Shown: piece by piece, positions 24,111 through 35,540 of the stretch
Layout: each line of letters begins with the position of its first letter
How positions within the stretch are numbered: the first letter of the stretch is position 1
Assembly (NCBI GenBank): GCA_000349905.1
Contig: KB722749.1
Location: forward strand, 78,108-142,107
Direction: 5' to 3'
Length of the DNA stretch: 64,000 nucleotides
Source: Volvariella volvacea V23
Taxonomy: Eukaryota > Basidiomycota > Agaricomycetes > Agaricales > Pluteaceae
Position numbers and translations under genes: made by a program
Notes under the pieces: model-generated
Told to the model about the DNA's origin: nothing
What the model saw: the letters and a program-made list of their open reading frames with translations, nothing else
Databases searched by the model: none

Positions 24111-25577
24111 CTAGATATGAGGGATATACTCTGTCCATCTCACGTTTTGGTAAGCAGAGTCGGGGAGATCACGGAGCGTGAAGAAGGCGAGCACGAGGAG
24201 AAGGATGCGTGCGTTGAAGTAGAGTGGAGCTCCAAAAATAACCGCGAACGCAAAGACTATATTGCAAGGGGTATTGTTGCCAGCAGCCCCGATTGCAAGG
24301 AGAAGAGGAATGACGGTGAGGACAAGAGAAGAAGACCTCCAAAGCCAAAGCTCTATGGGTGTCGGAAACTGAAAGTTCCATCCGATTAGGTGGATCGCGC
24401 CAAAAAGAATGCCGATTACACCGCCATACAGGATTGCAAGATATCCGTCTTCTGTATCAAATTCTCCAGCATAGAACGGGTGAACGCTCGTGGGCCTGTT
24501 CTCTACGTCTTTATCTGACGTCATGTGCCAAAAAGGACGGAAAACGACCATGAAGATTGCAACAATCACTTTCTCCCAAAGTGTCACCACCACTCCCCGC
24601 CGTCGAAGAGAATCCCTCCAGCTCTGCCTCATGCTCTCCCAAGCATCCTGACACACTTTACCCGATCCTGACATGCAGTCCTTCATACTCCTCCCAATCC
24701 TTTCGTACCACATCCCTGTCCACTCCCTCACCTTCCCATCATCGTCTCCCGAGCCCCCAGACGCCGCCAGTGGCCCATCAACCCGAATCCCATTCTCGTC
24801 GAAGTAGATCGGATATCCAATATTCAGTGGCTTATCCCACCATAAGCCATATGTAATCACATTCAGAGTGGCGAATGCCAGGGTAATCAGCTCAACCTCT
24901 GTGAGGACGAGTCCCTGGACGCGACGAGCAATACATTGAGCAACGAACCACATGGTCTGGACGACAACGAGGGCTTTCGCTAGTAAGTCTCCTTTTCCGT
25001 GATCCTTGATTTCCTTCTCCGGAATGGCTGGTATTTTGAGTGTCTCCAGGTCATTGGTATCGCATATAACCTGATAGACAAATACCCCTCCGACAATTCT
25101 TTGTTGCACCAACCCGCCCATTTCGATAAAGAATCCATGAGTTGTTGTCCACCCACGGTCTTTGATAGGTCAGTGCCAACCTCATTTAGCCGCTCGTTTT
25201 CACGTACCTTTACTATGTCTCTTTGCAATCCTATGTGCTATAATCCGCTGTCTGATGGCCCATGTGATCACCATCTCCGGAGCCACCAATGCATACAACG
25301 TCGTCCGAAGCTTTGACCACGCCACCTTTGCCCATGAATCGCCCTGGTCCGGTATGTTGTGATGGATTGAGATGTAAGTGCAGAGAAGAATGACTCCAAT
25401 GCAGCTATATAGGATGTCAAATATCGTTCGGGTACGTGTAGGATCGCATCTTGATGCCGTTAATGCAGCGGCAACTACACACACGGGGCTTGGGATGGGA
25501 TCGCTAAGGATCGAAATGGGTAGAGGAGAGGCGAGGGATCGTGCAAAAGCAGCAAGAAATAAGTTCGCAAAAAACAT
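24111..25577 (-). CDS. Array copy 7: two-exon multi-pass membrane protein, 472 aa
   Basis: On the minus strand, exon 1 is 25577-25208 and exon 2 is 25159-24111, with a 48-nt intron (GTACGT..TATCAAAG). Exon 1 is 370 nt, one codon longer than in every other intact copy, because the end reads AKRHSK where sisters have ARDN. The donor phase is still 1. The RQWIMARR motif is changed to RQRIIAHR. The middle of exon 2 is long (RRRGVVVTLWEKVIVAIFMVVF..). HPFYAGEF replaces the usual HPFYAA. The C-terminus RDLPDSAYQNVRWTEYIPHI is standard. The GATYRGGTRGYYAACGGC element is not recognisable upstream, although a related GGGCGCTTGAT stretch lies near 25640. There is no counterpart at this place in unit B. 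Confidence 0.88.
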
Positions 25578-25801
25578 GAAGGATATCGATTCAGGATGCT
25601 GAGTGCCATTTTTGAGCCTATATCCCTATCCATCGATTGGGCGCTTGATTCGTCATGTCGCTCGATTTGGGCTATCAGTCGTATCGTTAGCGCCCTGTCT
25701 AGCTCTCTCACGCGGTGATTTATTTAGTTAATATCACAGCTCAAACACATTCTTTTGATCAATTCCTACATAATCAGCAGCAGACACGCAGACGATATGG
25801 A

Positions 25802-25831
25802 ACACATGTAACTATTTTCTTTTATCATCAC
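25802..25831. repeat. Lectin-flank repeat behind the four-exon gene
   Basis: ACACATGTAACTATTTTCTT and the following TTATCATC lie 147 nt past the stop of the minus-strand gene at 25978-26653. The spacing is the same as behind the lectins, which suggests that the gene shares a 3' flank with them. Confidence 0.55.
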
Positions 25832-25977
25832 TTGAACTTAAAACTTTCTTTCAAAACGTTAGGCATACAACGTCGGAAATTCCTGGTTTAGTTCCAACGG
25901 AGCATTCGGCATGCCCTTACTTGGTCGTGCTGCAAACATGTTAACCTAACCTTGATAACATCCACGAGAATCCGAGC

Positions 25978-26653
25978 TTACGCGACCACGGCAACACCGA
26001 CCACAGTGTCATGATAATCTTGATCACCACCATCCTCGGCATGGACCTATACAGACGCTTCAATCGTCCACTTCAGTAACCACCGACGCGGTACACTCAC
26101 CATTGTGAATGAGATGGCTTTTTTGCCGCCAATCGTGAAGTTTTGCTAGATCGGTACAAGACCCAATCAGAATCCTAGTCGAGGATGAGCCTCATCATAA
26201 AAGGCTTACATATTCGTGCTTCGGGTCGCTCTGCTCGAATTTTTCACTGCCCTGCCTCTTGTGGGAGCAATAAACCGCAATATAGCGGTCGTCGTCGAAT
26301 GGACCAACACCGAGGACGGAGGGGTCTGGAGCAACGCCAGGAGGGATAACTTGGGTGATCAAGAAGCGGGAGTTGTCAGACGGAGCATCCCAAACGGCCT
26401 GTGGGTCAATAACGATGTGGTCGGTGTTGAGGAGATAACTATTGTAGCGTTGAGACCATGCCGCCGTGCGTTGCTACAGATACCAATGATGAGGGAGTTG
26501 ATGCATTGAATTACGAAACGGGCAACATACCCCAAATACGATGCCGACGGTCTTCTTGGGGAGCGGGACGACGACCACTTTGGCATCGCTAGGCCCATCC
26601 GCTTTGGAAAGGTCAACGTTGATAAGAGTAGGCACAGTTGAGAGAGCAGGCAT
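25978..26653 (-). CDS. Small four-exon gene of unknown function, 166 aa
   Basis: I built this gene from the sequence. Minus-strand exons are 26653-26531, 26473-26210, 26145-26101 and 26046-25978. All three introns are in phase 0, with clean signals (GTATGT..CTGTAG, GTAAGC..ATCTAG, GTGAGT..TATAG). The protein starts MPALSTVPTLINVDLSKADG and has the features VVVVPLPKKTVGIVFG, a Tyr/Trp-rich stretch (AAWSQRYNSYLL), ITQVIPPGVAPDPSVLGVGP, DDRYIAVYC and NFTIGGKKAISFTMVHAEDG. It ends GVAVVA. It has no signal peptide and no membrane helix. Short strands with alternating hydrophobics suggest an all-beta, soluble, cytosolic fold. I do not recognise the family. Its size, absence of a leader and lectin-type 3' flank make a lectin-like protein possible, but that is inference. 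Confidence 0.75.
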
Positions 26654-26739
26654 GTCGGTGAGCAGAGAGGTGACTCTGGGGAAATAGCAGAAGTAGAGCG
26701 GGTGGTTTTTATGCGATTTGAACTGTCACTCATAACGCA

Positions 26740-29500
26740 TAAAGTCTTGAAGAGTCTTCATTCGAGCGTTTTACTTTAATGAGAAGGGATATCTTGGGAA
26801 TTAATGTCGAATAGGGCTTGTTGTTACTGCCTTGAGACACGAACGCTTTCTAGGAGAGGGTGAACTGTAATTAAATGAGGAGCCTGCGCACATTCGTGAA
26901 TTGTCGAGTCGAATATGATGCTTCTGTGATGTCACTCTACTCAGGGATACTTACATTTTCAATCACTGGTATATTCCATTCGAATGTCCGTGTTGAATGT
27001 TGAACCATAGACTTGGCTCTAACAGTGGTGTGTCAAATAAGCTCGAGTGTGTGCGATCATTTTATCGTTGCGCTATCTTCTTCATGCGCTGAGACTTCTA
27101 AGCCGTTGGCGCTAAGGAGCGCCGCATCCTGTTGTGATACCTCTAGCGTTAGTAGCCCCTTCATCATTTGACTACTTGATGTCGTGCCCTAAATCCAATT
27201 GTTGTCCAATTATGCAGTAGAGTGCACGGCATTGATGCTATGGGCTATGTGCACGTGATGAGGTGACATTGAGGGCGATTGTTGAGCTATCTTGTCATCA
27301 ATCTTGTCAAACATTCTGTGAATCTGAGGGTATTGGATAAGAGAACTTTGGCATTCCAAATGGAATCCAGGTCAACACATGGTGTCGCCGCAATGGTCTA
27401 GATACCGTAAGGCAACAAAATTTCGGACTAAAGGGTGTGGCAACTTAATCATCAGATATTTGACTTTCTCTTCTATGCTAAATACAGCCGCGGCAGACGA
27501 TCTGCAAACACAATTTAGACATATCTAGCGAATCTCAGTGCAGATTATAAGGCTTCGAGCGGCTTCGTGACCATCTATCCTCTTATCTTCGTACGTGAAT
27601 GACCATACATCATGATTCTTTCTCCTTTATCCGCTATGCCCACAATACCCATGCCAGAGAACTCGGTGACTTTCTTGGCCTAGGGTCAACAGGTATGGGT
27701 CATTCAGGAAGAGGATCTAAATCACCCTAAAAGATAATAGACGATCCTCACCAAATATATATAAGCGCGTATCCCCGTCATCTGAGCTCCTTTTGCAGAA
27801 GTGACGACATCCTTCCCCGGAAAGTAGGATGCCAGTAAATATATCGCTCGTGATCAGCTTGATCAATGCCAAAGCCTCAGGTTACTGTCACAGAGGGCGA
27901 AACTACTCGACTCCGCTACACACCGCCTATCAAAATGGGTCCCATATTTCGCGATGATTAGGGTTGACCCGTAACAGGGTGCTGTGTTGGATGAGTGAGA
28001 TATTCTTTGGAACAAGAAGTCTTGCCCAGACGTGTGTTGCGGCTGCAGGGAGATTCAGCGGACGACGAAGCCTATTCGAAGTGGGAGAATAACTTTAGTT
28101 GACGTTGCGCGTCGAAAAGATCGTTCCCAAGAGAAACGGGAAACCCCGTCGGCAAATCCCGTCAGCAACAACTGCATGGGACTCGGTATGCTCGGCTGAC
28201 TTACTCCCCTGCATTAGGTTTTATATGCCATCTCGCTTCGCGTGAGTAGTTATATACAGAAGGAAATGTGATAGATACACTGATAGCAGCCCGATTTCTC
28301 TTTTCTAATACCAACCAGGTGTAACTTGTCTCGAAGGTGGAGGATCATTTACCTGCATAGACGAAACCGACGTGATCAGTAGATAAAAGTTGAAAATTGA
28401 ACTATGATGAAAGCGATGATGAGAATGTGAATGGGTTTTTTGGGGTTACTGGCGGAAGGCGTATTTGGGCGGTCGAGGGACGAGGTAGTGATAGCCATCT
28501 TACACGGTGCGTTGAATACGGCTTCGTGTTCATTATATGTGCACCATCTCACCAAATATCAGATTTAACATTGGGACACGGCACGCATATATGCCAGCTA
28601 ACAAATGCAAATAGTCTGTTCTTAAACGAATACACAAATGCAACTGCAAAATCTCCGATATACCACAACCCCTTCAACCAGCTTTGCGATCAGAATCAGC
28701 AAGTAAACAGCTGCAGATCAAGCAGAAATGGATTTACACCAGGACAATTCAATACCAGAGTGATGTCTTCCGTACGTCACTTTGAATTTGCCGGAGAAAT
28801 GTAGTCAGGTATGAAGTCGTCGAAGAAGCCAGATGGCCACAATGAACCAACGTTTTTCAATTTCACCGACTTCTAGACTCCTGGCCAAGTGTTCTTGAGC
28901 TCCTTAAGCGCCACAAAGCAGTGTCAAGGATATCATACCATCGTCACAAAACGTTTCATATTCTCCACACTCACCATCAGACAAAGATCCGAGAGCTCTA
29001 TATAGACGTATATTCTCGAACACAGAACTACTAGTGTAGATTACGAGGCTTGCTCCGTAGTTATATATCCCCTCAGCCTTATTTCTACTCCAATACAATT
29101 GATGAAGGCATCGATACACTCCACACGCGTTTACACAGCACTAGATGAATATACAAATGCGATCAAATAGGATCCACCCCAAAACGCCTTACGTGGCTCA
29201 CGCGCAATCCCTCCACCGAAAAGGCACGGGCATTTTCAAATAGCGTTCGCACTAATGTCTCATTACAGATTATCACTAGTTCGAGTTGCTTAGCAAGTTT
29301 CTAGAATCGTATTGTGGACAACTACAGAGCGGGCGAGCATTCCAACGCTTCTACAGACGTACAAAATGGAATGTGACTGTGGCGTTATTATAATCGAGAA
29401 CATGGTCACATATAGGGACCTCGTGATGATATCCAAACAGCCAAGTGTGAGTTCGGTTCCCCATGCCGAGCTCGACAGCTATTGCTATTGGTTGACTTAC
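26740..29500. other. 2.8-kb stretch, partly the unit A counterpart of 37.7-38.8 kb
   Basis: No intact gene is seen. 27.95-28.2 kb matches 37.93-38.1 kb (shared GAAGTGGGAGAATAAC and AACGGGAAAC blocks), and 28.8-29.5 kb matches 38.2-38.8 kb more loosely. The open frame at 28397-28804 is low in coding character and is not conserved in the other copy. Confidence 0.45.
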
Positions 29501-30406
29501 TCCATAGACAGGGCTTCCATTTGGGCTGCCAGTATTCGCGCCCGGTGGCAATAAAATTACCCCATACCTGTGCCTTCTGTACGCGTTTGGTTTGCTTTCG
29601 TTCAGCCTGCCATTGGGAAGTGACCTTATGGCTGATACACGAACATTTCCCTTTACATGTACAGAACTCAACCCGTCAAACACCACATGAATGCAGATTT
29701 ATAACCCGCCATACCAAAACTGCTAGACACACAAACCTAGTCGATCAGGACTTTGCACAATCACCCAGCTATAGCAATTGAAATCAGTCAGCGCACAACG
29801 ATTCAAGGCACCAAAACAACTCACACCACCGAAACCCTTTTCCCTTCAGAACAAACACCACAGGCACAACGGTCGCACTCGTGGCCCTCACAACACCTAC
29901 CAGGCGCTCCACAACTGTGAACCGAATCAGAATGCTCCCACCAGCCTGCAGCTCGACGTCGTTCGGTGCACTTTCCAGGTCCTCCCACGAGTCGTAGTAC
30001 AGTGTCCCCTCGTAGTCGATCACATTCGGATCCTTGGATCCAGAGAAATTCAATCCCGAGCCATGATGCCCGTCTTCTGTGTGGGCGGTGAGCCGGGCGA
30101 TTGCTGCGGGGCCGGTGAGGGAGAGGGTGATTGTGCCGTGGACGCCAGTGGTTTGGGATAGACTGTCTGGGTTGAATAAGTCCAGAGAGGGTGCAGGTGC
30201 GGCGAGGAATTCTTGATATTTTCTCTCGCCGCCGAGGTCTTGGAGGGAGCGGTCGAGTTCTTCTTGGCTGTGGTGGAGGACGAGGTGGGTGAGTGAGATA
30301 TAGAAAGATAAGGAAACCCGTACGTGAGGGCAGTTTCCTGAGGATTCAAGATGAGATGAGGTGATGAATTTGGTGAACGGTCAAGGACGCTTACGATGTT
30401 GGACAT
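29501..30406 (-). CDS. Gene X, copy 1: unrecognised multi-exon gene (structure partial)
   Basis: The main exon runs from 30337 (after CCTCAG) to about 29825 on the minus strand and is followed by GTGAGT. Its frame encodes HSQEELDRSLQDLGGE, SLTGPAAIARLTAHTEDGHH, KDPNVIDYEGTLYYDSWEDL and FTVVERLVGVVRATSATVVP. The same frame is kept in the second copy at 39 kb, which supports it being coding. A short upstream exon ends at GTAAGC near 30394; the phase requires a frame in which the nearby ATG at 30406 does not lie, so the true start is unresolved. A downstream exon covers about 29501-29720 (GLSSVHVKGNVRVSAIRSLP) and ends at GTAAGT; the 3' end was not found. No family is recognised. It is soluble and rich in strands. 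Confidence 0.55.
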
Positions 30407-30848
30407 TCTTTTGGGGATTCAAGAGGTCTTTCGTCACGGAAAGCTGAGAACTATTACAAAAGAGCGCATACCGAGTTATAACTCCAAGTCCTTGCGTATA
30501 TATGAGACTGTACGACCCAATGGGAATGTCAACCAAATAGAGGAAGCGCACCGCTGTTGCTCAAACACCGGAAGACGATGAATTGATGGTACCTCCATCA
30601 CGGGACCTGGACCTCTATCACACGGCCTCTTATGCTCTCTACGCACAACCACCATCCCCTAGATGTGCATTGCCGGATGCATTGAGAAGGACGAATCAAA
30701 AAAACCAAGGCCCCACATCTAGTATGCACTGTCATACATATATCACCCAATACATCACAAATACACAGTTCGTGAGTTCATCTTGATTTGAGAGACGCAG
30801 AACGGGAAGTAATTACTGATAATATTTGATTATGTATTAGCCCCATAC

Positions 30849-30887
30849 TTGCGATAAGGAAGCCGTATTTGCGATAAGGAAGCCGAG
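30849..30887. repeat. Two-copy 20-bp tandem repeat
   Basis: TTGCGATAAGGAAGCCG occurs twice in direct succession, separated by TAT. It is a short local duplication with no obvious role. Confidence 0.6.
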
Positions 30888-30889
30888 AA

Positions 30890-31586
30890 ACATACAGAGA
30901 CAACGATATTAATTTTGAGGAATGAACTCTGCCTCGACACTCAAAGTTTCGCACTTTCGTGAATTAAATGGATCGAGCGCCAGTTCGCAATTGAGAATGC
31001 ATAGAGTAAGAGTCGACGGAAGAGAACTTGAATGACTGCGTGATGGTCGAGCGAAGACTGGGGTGCTGCTTGGATACGGTGATTACGTCAGTGACTTCAT
31101 TTGTTCCTCCACCACGATCCTCATGTTGTGTCGGTTCTGTTATCACTACAAATCCATTGGAATGCCCAACAAACTTGGAGACCAAAAAAGAAGGCTATTA
31201 GCAGGTAAATTTTCGCATTACCGAGGTGAGGTGTGCGTCTTGAACGAGAATTTGAGTGGAAATGCGCAGCAAATCGCAGCATACTTTATTTTGTTCAAAA
31301 GGGCATGACGTGTGAGCAAATTTTGGCATCATTGAAATGGAGGGATCCCACATTACTCACTTTGCATATATGAGCTCGTCGACTGTCGAGATGAGAGGCG
31401 ATATCACGCTTTCGGACACGTTTAACGCGTCGAACACGATACAAACTCCTCCCAAGCTACAAGTCTCGCAACGGGATGCGACACCTTCTCCCGACTGCTC
31501 TCAGAGGATACACTCGCCAGTGCCAACTTGATATCGGCATAACCATGTATTGGCGAACGAAGTGATGTACAAATACTATAGTGGCG
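30890..31586. other. Intergenic region at the unit A/B boundary
   Basis: No gene is seen. The right end (about 31.53-31.59 kb) matches 40.14-40.21 kb, where the next array relic begins. This helps define the repeat period. Confidence 0.45.
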
Positions 31587-32826
31587 CTATATATGGGGAA
31601 TAAACTACGTCCACATGACATTTTGGTAGGCAGAGTCTGGTAGATCGCGAAGAGTGAAGAAGGCAAGGAAAAGAATTACGACGCGGGCTGCGAAGTAAAC
31701 GGGACGACCAAAAATGACCGTGAGGCTGAAGACGATCACACTGTCATATTTTGCTGAGAGAGCAACCCCAACAGCAAGAAAGAAAGAGACGAAGGTGAGA
31801 ACAGGCTCTGTACAGCTAGAGTTCAGTCGTGGGGAACTAGAAGCTCCAAACACGACCCCGATCGCCAAGGACCAGAGGACGGCACGGTTTGTCGCGCTTT
31901 CCCATCTCTGCAGCGTGGAACGGATGAACGCTTGTCGGCTTGCTTTCTCGCCCACCTCTTCACTGTTTAGGGGTGGGGATATTAAGATCAGCTGGCTAAT
32001 ACCCTCTAATACCCTGATTTGCCACTCCTGATTGGGCATTTCCTTGATGCCGAGACAACCTCGCAACGCGACGCGTCTCGACTCATTGTCTTTCACCACC
32101 ATCACCCCCAACAATCTCCTGCTTCTCTCCTCTGCAGCCACATCCACCCACCAGTTCATCACCTCATCCACCCGCGATGGTAACCAAACACCAGATCTTC
32201 ATCCCGCCACTCTCAAAGAACGACCCCTTCTTCAACGACGAGCTCTATGTCGAGACCGACGGGCACCACTGCCACACCCGTTGCGATCCCGTTACCCTCT
32301 ACCACCACGTGATCTATACCCTCCCTCAGGTCCCGTTCTCACCAAATTTGGGGCAATGTCAAAGCGCCAGCCAGCACCGCATGTAGACCCGCCGGCACAC
32401 TTTTATAGAGCACAGTATTAGTATCATCACTATCTACCACTCATAGTCGTTCACATTGCTTATCCTTTGCAATCCTACATGCTATGATTCATTGCCGGAT
32501 AGCCCACATAATGACCATCTCGGGAGCCATTGATGCATACAACACCGTTCAAAATTTGGACCACATCACTGTAGCCACAGAATCGTCCTGATCTGGTATG
32601 TTGTGGTGCATGGAGATATACGTGCAGAGTAAAATAGCTCTGATGCGACTATATAGGATGTCGAAGATTGTTCGAGTACGGGTGGGATTACATCTTGAAG
32701 TCGTTACAGTGAAGCCGTTACAGCGGCAGCAACGACGCATACACAACTTGGGATAGGGCTTGCAGGAATGGTGGCAGATACAGGAGATGCGAAGGATCGT
32801 GCAAGGAATAAACTTGCAAGCAGCAT
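31587..32826 (-). pseudogene. Array copy 8: interrupted and degenerate
   Basis: Exon 1 (about 32826-32460) keeps ATG and most blocks, but has a deletion in the signal region, a 20-nt local duplication at 32690-32720 that brings in a TAA, and two further nonsense codons (before TVLYA, and RQ-stop-II). Only the last 100 or so codons of exon 2 remain (31587-31930), without the IHLIGWNFQFP block. The stretch between (31968-32417) is replaced by a piece of the 13.3-kb gene on the opposite strand. The C-terminal RDLPDSAYQNV block and the stop are still recognisable. Confidence 0.88.
31968..32417 (+). pseudogene. Truncated copy of the 13.3-kb unknown gene
   Basis: This segment matches 13117-13543, including about 180 bp of its 5' flank and the first 80 codons. 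The start is ATG at 32177 (MVTKHQIFIPPLSK). The frame is lost at about codon 45 by a single-base deletion (TATACCCTCC against TACATCCCTCC). Homology stops inside the coding region just after CACTTTTATAGAGC, so the copy is both truncated and shifted. It lies in opposite orientation inside array relic 8. Confidence 0.85.
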
Positions 32827-32898
32827 AAGAAGGTATTGATTCAAGGTGTTGTGGTCCTGATATTGTTCACCATTGCTTTAGCACCTGATTCACTTGTT

Positions 32899-32908
32899 GT
32901 TAACCACC
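32899..32908 (-). promoter_or_regulatory. Shared array promoter element, relic copy 8
   Basis: GGTGGTTAAC on the minus strand, 73 nt before the surviving ATG of relic 8. It is still recognisable although the gene is dead. Confidence 0.5.
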
Positions 32909-32909
32909 C

Positions 32910-33559
32910 AATTTATTCATACCCTTAATACCTAAGCTAAATCGACTTGGGTATCAGGGTCCCTTCCCACACATGAACGTCTTGCACGCGCTCTGAACAT
33001 GTCTTCGTATATGCATGACATGCGCTCCCTGCATTATCATGCCTCTATTCGGCCGTCCCAGTTTCAAGCCTTCGTTAGCCCACACACAGATCCTCAACAC
33101 ATCATAATCGGAAGTTGTAATATCCTTGTAGTTTTGGAATAGGCTTACGAGGCGCAGGAAAAGCTTCCCGGATCCAGAAAATTGCAGCGCTGAATCAGAA
33201 TCGTTGGTGGGCGTTTGATTGGGATACAGAGAATGCCAATTCAGAAAGCTCGCATTGCAAGGCAGGATCGGCAATCACTGTACCATAACCAACCGACTAT
33301 ACGGGAAGTATGGCATGGGCTGACCTGTAGAGCATGAAGTGGTTGCCGTGTTGGTAGCATACGTGGATCCAGTGAACACGTTATTCAACACAACTGGGCG
33401 ACACAGGAAACTGATGCGCACTGCGAATTGAAGCCCTAGTGTCTTTCTCCATCCATTCCAGCATATTTGGCAAATTGATGCCAGCTTTTAGACTTCATAT
33501 CATCGCACCTATACATATAATTTCATCCGCACAGATACGATCAACAACAGACGACAGTA
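32910..33559. other. Non-coding block of unit B
   Basis: It matches 19.2-19.65 and 20.9-21.0 kb of unit A. No gene is seen. Confidence 0.45.
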
Positions 33560-33590
33560 ACATGTAGCTATTTTGTCTTTATCCTCGCGA
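33560..33590. repeat. Lectin-flank repeat behind lectin 2
   Basis: ACATGTAGCTATTTTGTCTT and the following TATCCTCGCGA lie about 142 nt past the stop of the truncated lectin. Confidence 0.55.
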
Positions 33591-33731
33591 TTGAAATTCG
33601 TTAAATCAGCTTCATAGAGATGAATACAAAGATAGAGAAATAGAAACGTAAGCGGTACGATTCAAACTCTCCTAACAAATTAAGAATCTAGCCCGCTCAT
33701 GTTATGATAAGGCGAATTGACATACCATATA

Positions 33732-34338
33732 CTAGGCAGCAATAATGGTAACACCAGCGGAGTGTAGGACACTGTCACTCCAGCTATCGATGTTCCAGGT
33801 AACTCCATTGGTGCTAACATCATCGACATAGGTATTAAGGCGTAAGTTGGCTTGGTGACTAAAATCGAACTGGTTGATAGCCATAAAGACATTAGGCCTC
33901 TCCAAAAATTTGAAATTGCCAAAGCTAATCGGCCTGCCATGCTTATGCTGTGACCAGTCGGGGGAGCGGATATCCATCGTGTTGACGGACGTACTGAAAA
34001 TATTCTTGCGGTCTTCATGGTATGTGATCCGACCTACTATGGCACCGTAGAAGGTGGTCCCAGCCCAGGACTCAATGGTGAGCGTGAAGCCATTTGTGTC
34101 GATGTTAGTGGCCTTGGTTACAAGCGACCAGTTTGTGGACTTGTAGAAGGCGATGTGATTCACGAAGATGACAACCTTTGGAGGGGTGACGAACAGACGC
34201 TCAAAATCAATGCGTACGTCGATAGGGCTGTCAAACCCTACATGCTTGTACTCGCCAGAAAGAATGTCCAAGCTACTAGGGCCAAGGTTGAGTGAATTGA
34301 TGATGGTCCCGTAAAGAGTGCTCCCGTCCCAAATTTCG
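33732..34338 (-). pseudogene. H-type lectin 2: 5'-truncated, two of three repeats
   Basis: The frame is open and carries repeats 2 and 3 (LFVTPPKVVIFVNHIAF with ESWAGTTFYGAIVG; RPNVFMAINQFDFSH with DSWSDSVLHSAGV) plus the last 20 or so codons of repeat 1. Upstream of about 34338 the sequence switches abruptly to the 3' flank of lectin 3 (ATCACTGTCCAAACACAT, also found at 21480). The start, the promoter and most of repeat 1 are therefore gone. The protein is clearly diverged from lectins 1 and 3, so it derives from a separate paralogue and not from a partial copy of them. A short product from an internal Met cannot be excluded. Confidence 0.75.
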
Positions 34339-34410
34339 ATGCCATCCAATCACTGTCCAAACACATACAATTTTGCTAGCGCAAATACAATTAACACCAT
34401 ACGATACGGG

Positions 34411-34443
34411 ACACATGTAGCTATTTTCTCTTTATCATCGGGA
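34411..34443. repeat. Lectin-flank repeat behind lectin 3
   Basis: ACACATGTAGCTATTTTCTC and the following TTTATCATCG lie 179 nt past the lectin 3 stop. The sequence is the same as at 21548. Confidence 0.6.
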
Positions 34444-34621
34444 CATATTTTTTTGAGTTTTTACAGTCATTTTAACAGGAGCTTTCATGGAGACAAATAC
34501 GAGATAGAAAAATCATATGAATAGAGGCAAGGGGTGAAAATTGCGACTCAAGCATTTCTAGCAAGTCAAAAGGATTTAGGTCGTTTAAATAATAAGAAAA
34601 GGGGGCGAGTCAACGTACCTC

Positions 34622-35440
34622 CTAGTTAACAGCAATAATGGTAACACCGGCAGCGTAAAGGACGCTATCAGCCCAGCTATCAATGTGCCAGGCTAATCCA
34701 CTGGTGGTGACGCCATCGACATAGGCCTTAAGGCGAAGGTTTGCCAGGCAACCAAGGTCGAAGTAATTGAACCCTAAAAAAATGCTTGGGTTCTTCCAGA
34801 ACTCGACATCGCCAAAGCTAAGTGCCTTGCTATGCTCGAACTGGGGCTCGTCCCACGGGCGGACGTCCATCGTGTTGACGGAAGCACTGAAGATGTGCTC
34901 GCGATCTTCGGGGTAGGCTATCCAACCTGCTGTGGCACCATAGAAGAAGGTGTCACCCCAGGTGTCGATGGTGAGCGTGAAGCCTTCAGTGTCGATATTA
35001 GTGGCAGTGGTCTTGAGACGCCAGTTCTTGGACTTGTCAAGGTCAATATGGTTGAAGAAGACGACGACCTTTGGAGGGGTGACAAACGGACGCTCAAATT
35101 GAATGCGTACGGAGCTAGGATCGGCCCTTAAGCGTGTGTGTTCGCCATTAAGAATATCCAAGTTGGCGGGAGCAAGGTTGAGTGAGTTAATGACGCCGCT
35201 GTAAAGGATGCTATCACCCCAGGAACTGACACGGTAGGTGGCGGAATCGTTGTTTATGCCTGAGATGCCAGATTTAACACGAATGTTTGCGGTGCGGGAG
35301 ACATCGAGCCAGCGAAGACCGCAAGGAAGTCGGGGAGGAGCGACAAATGTGCGAGGGAACTTGACCTCAGCAGAGGTATCCCCCTGAGGCTTGTCCCACG
35401 CGCGGGTAGTTTGGGTGTCGAACTGGGTTACGGTTGACAT
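34622..35440 (-). CDS. H-type lectin 3, three repeats, 272 aa
   Basis: It has the same length as lectin 1 and is nearly identical to it, with only scattered substitutions. Examples are RAWDKPQ for RLWNQPQ near residue 14 and NPSIFLGFNYFDLGC for NPSVFVGLNFFDFGC in repeat 3. The three H-type lectin units are complete, with closing strands SSWGDSILYSG, DTWGDTFFYGATAGW and DSWADSVLYAAGV. The frame is open upstream to 35542. The ATG at 35440 is chosen because it aligns with lectin 1 and lies 87 nt after the TATA box, whereas the upstream ATG overlaps the TATA region. It should bind a Gal/GalNAc-type ligand, by family. It is likely cytosolic. The near-identity of coding region and flanks marks a recent segmental duplication. 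Confidence 0.87.
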   Translation of the reverse strand: MSTVTQFDTQTTRAWDKPQGDTSAEVKFPRTFVAPPRLPCGLRWLDVSRTANIRVKSGISGINNDSATYRVSSWGDSILYSGVINSLNLAPANLDILNGEHTRLRADPSSVRIQFERPFVTPPKVVVFFNHIDLDKSKNWRLKTTATNIDTEGFTLTIDTWGDTFFYGATAGWIAYPEDREHIFSASVNTMDVRPWDEPQFEHSKALSFGDVEFWKNPSIFLGFNYFDLGCLANLRLKAYVDGVTTSGLAWHIDSWADSVLYAAGVTIIAVN

Positions 35441-35526
35441 AATTCGAAGTATGAGGGCTGGTTCAAAGCTGTTGGAGAGATAGCGGCAGAAGGACTGTTT
35501 TTTGGTTTGACTGCGATATATCTCAC

Positions 35527-35533
35527 TTTTTAT
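35527..35533 (-). promoter_or_regulatory. TATA box of lectin 3
   Basis: TATAAAA in GGGTATAAAAAG on the minus strand, at the same distance from the start as in lectin 1. Confidence 0.65.
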
Positions 35534-35540
35534 ACCCTTC

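Noticed and set aside
28397..28804. 135-codon plus-strand frame
   Set aside because: It is not conserved in the duplicated counterpart near 38.2 kb and has no gene-like composition.
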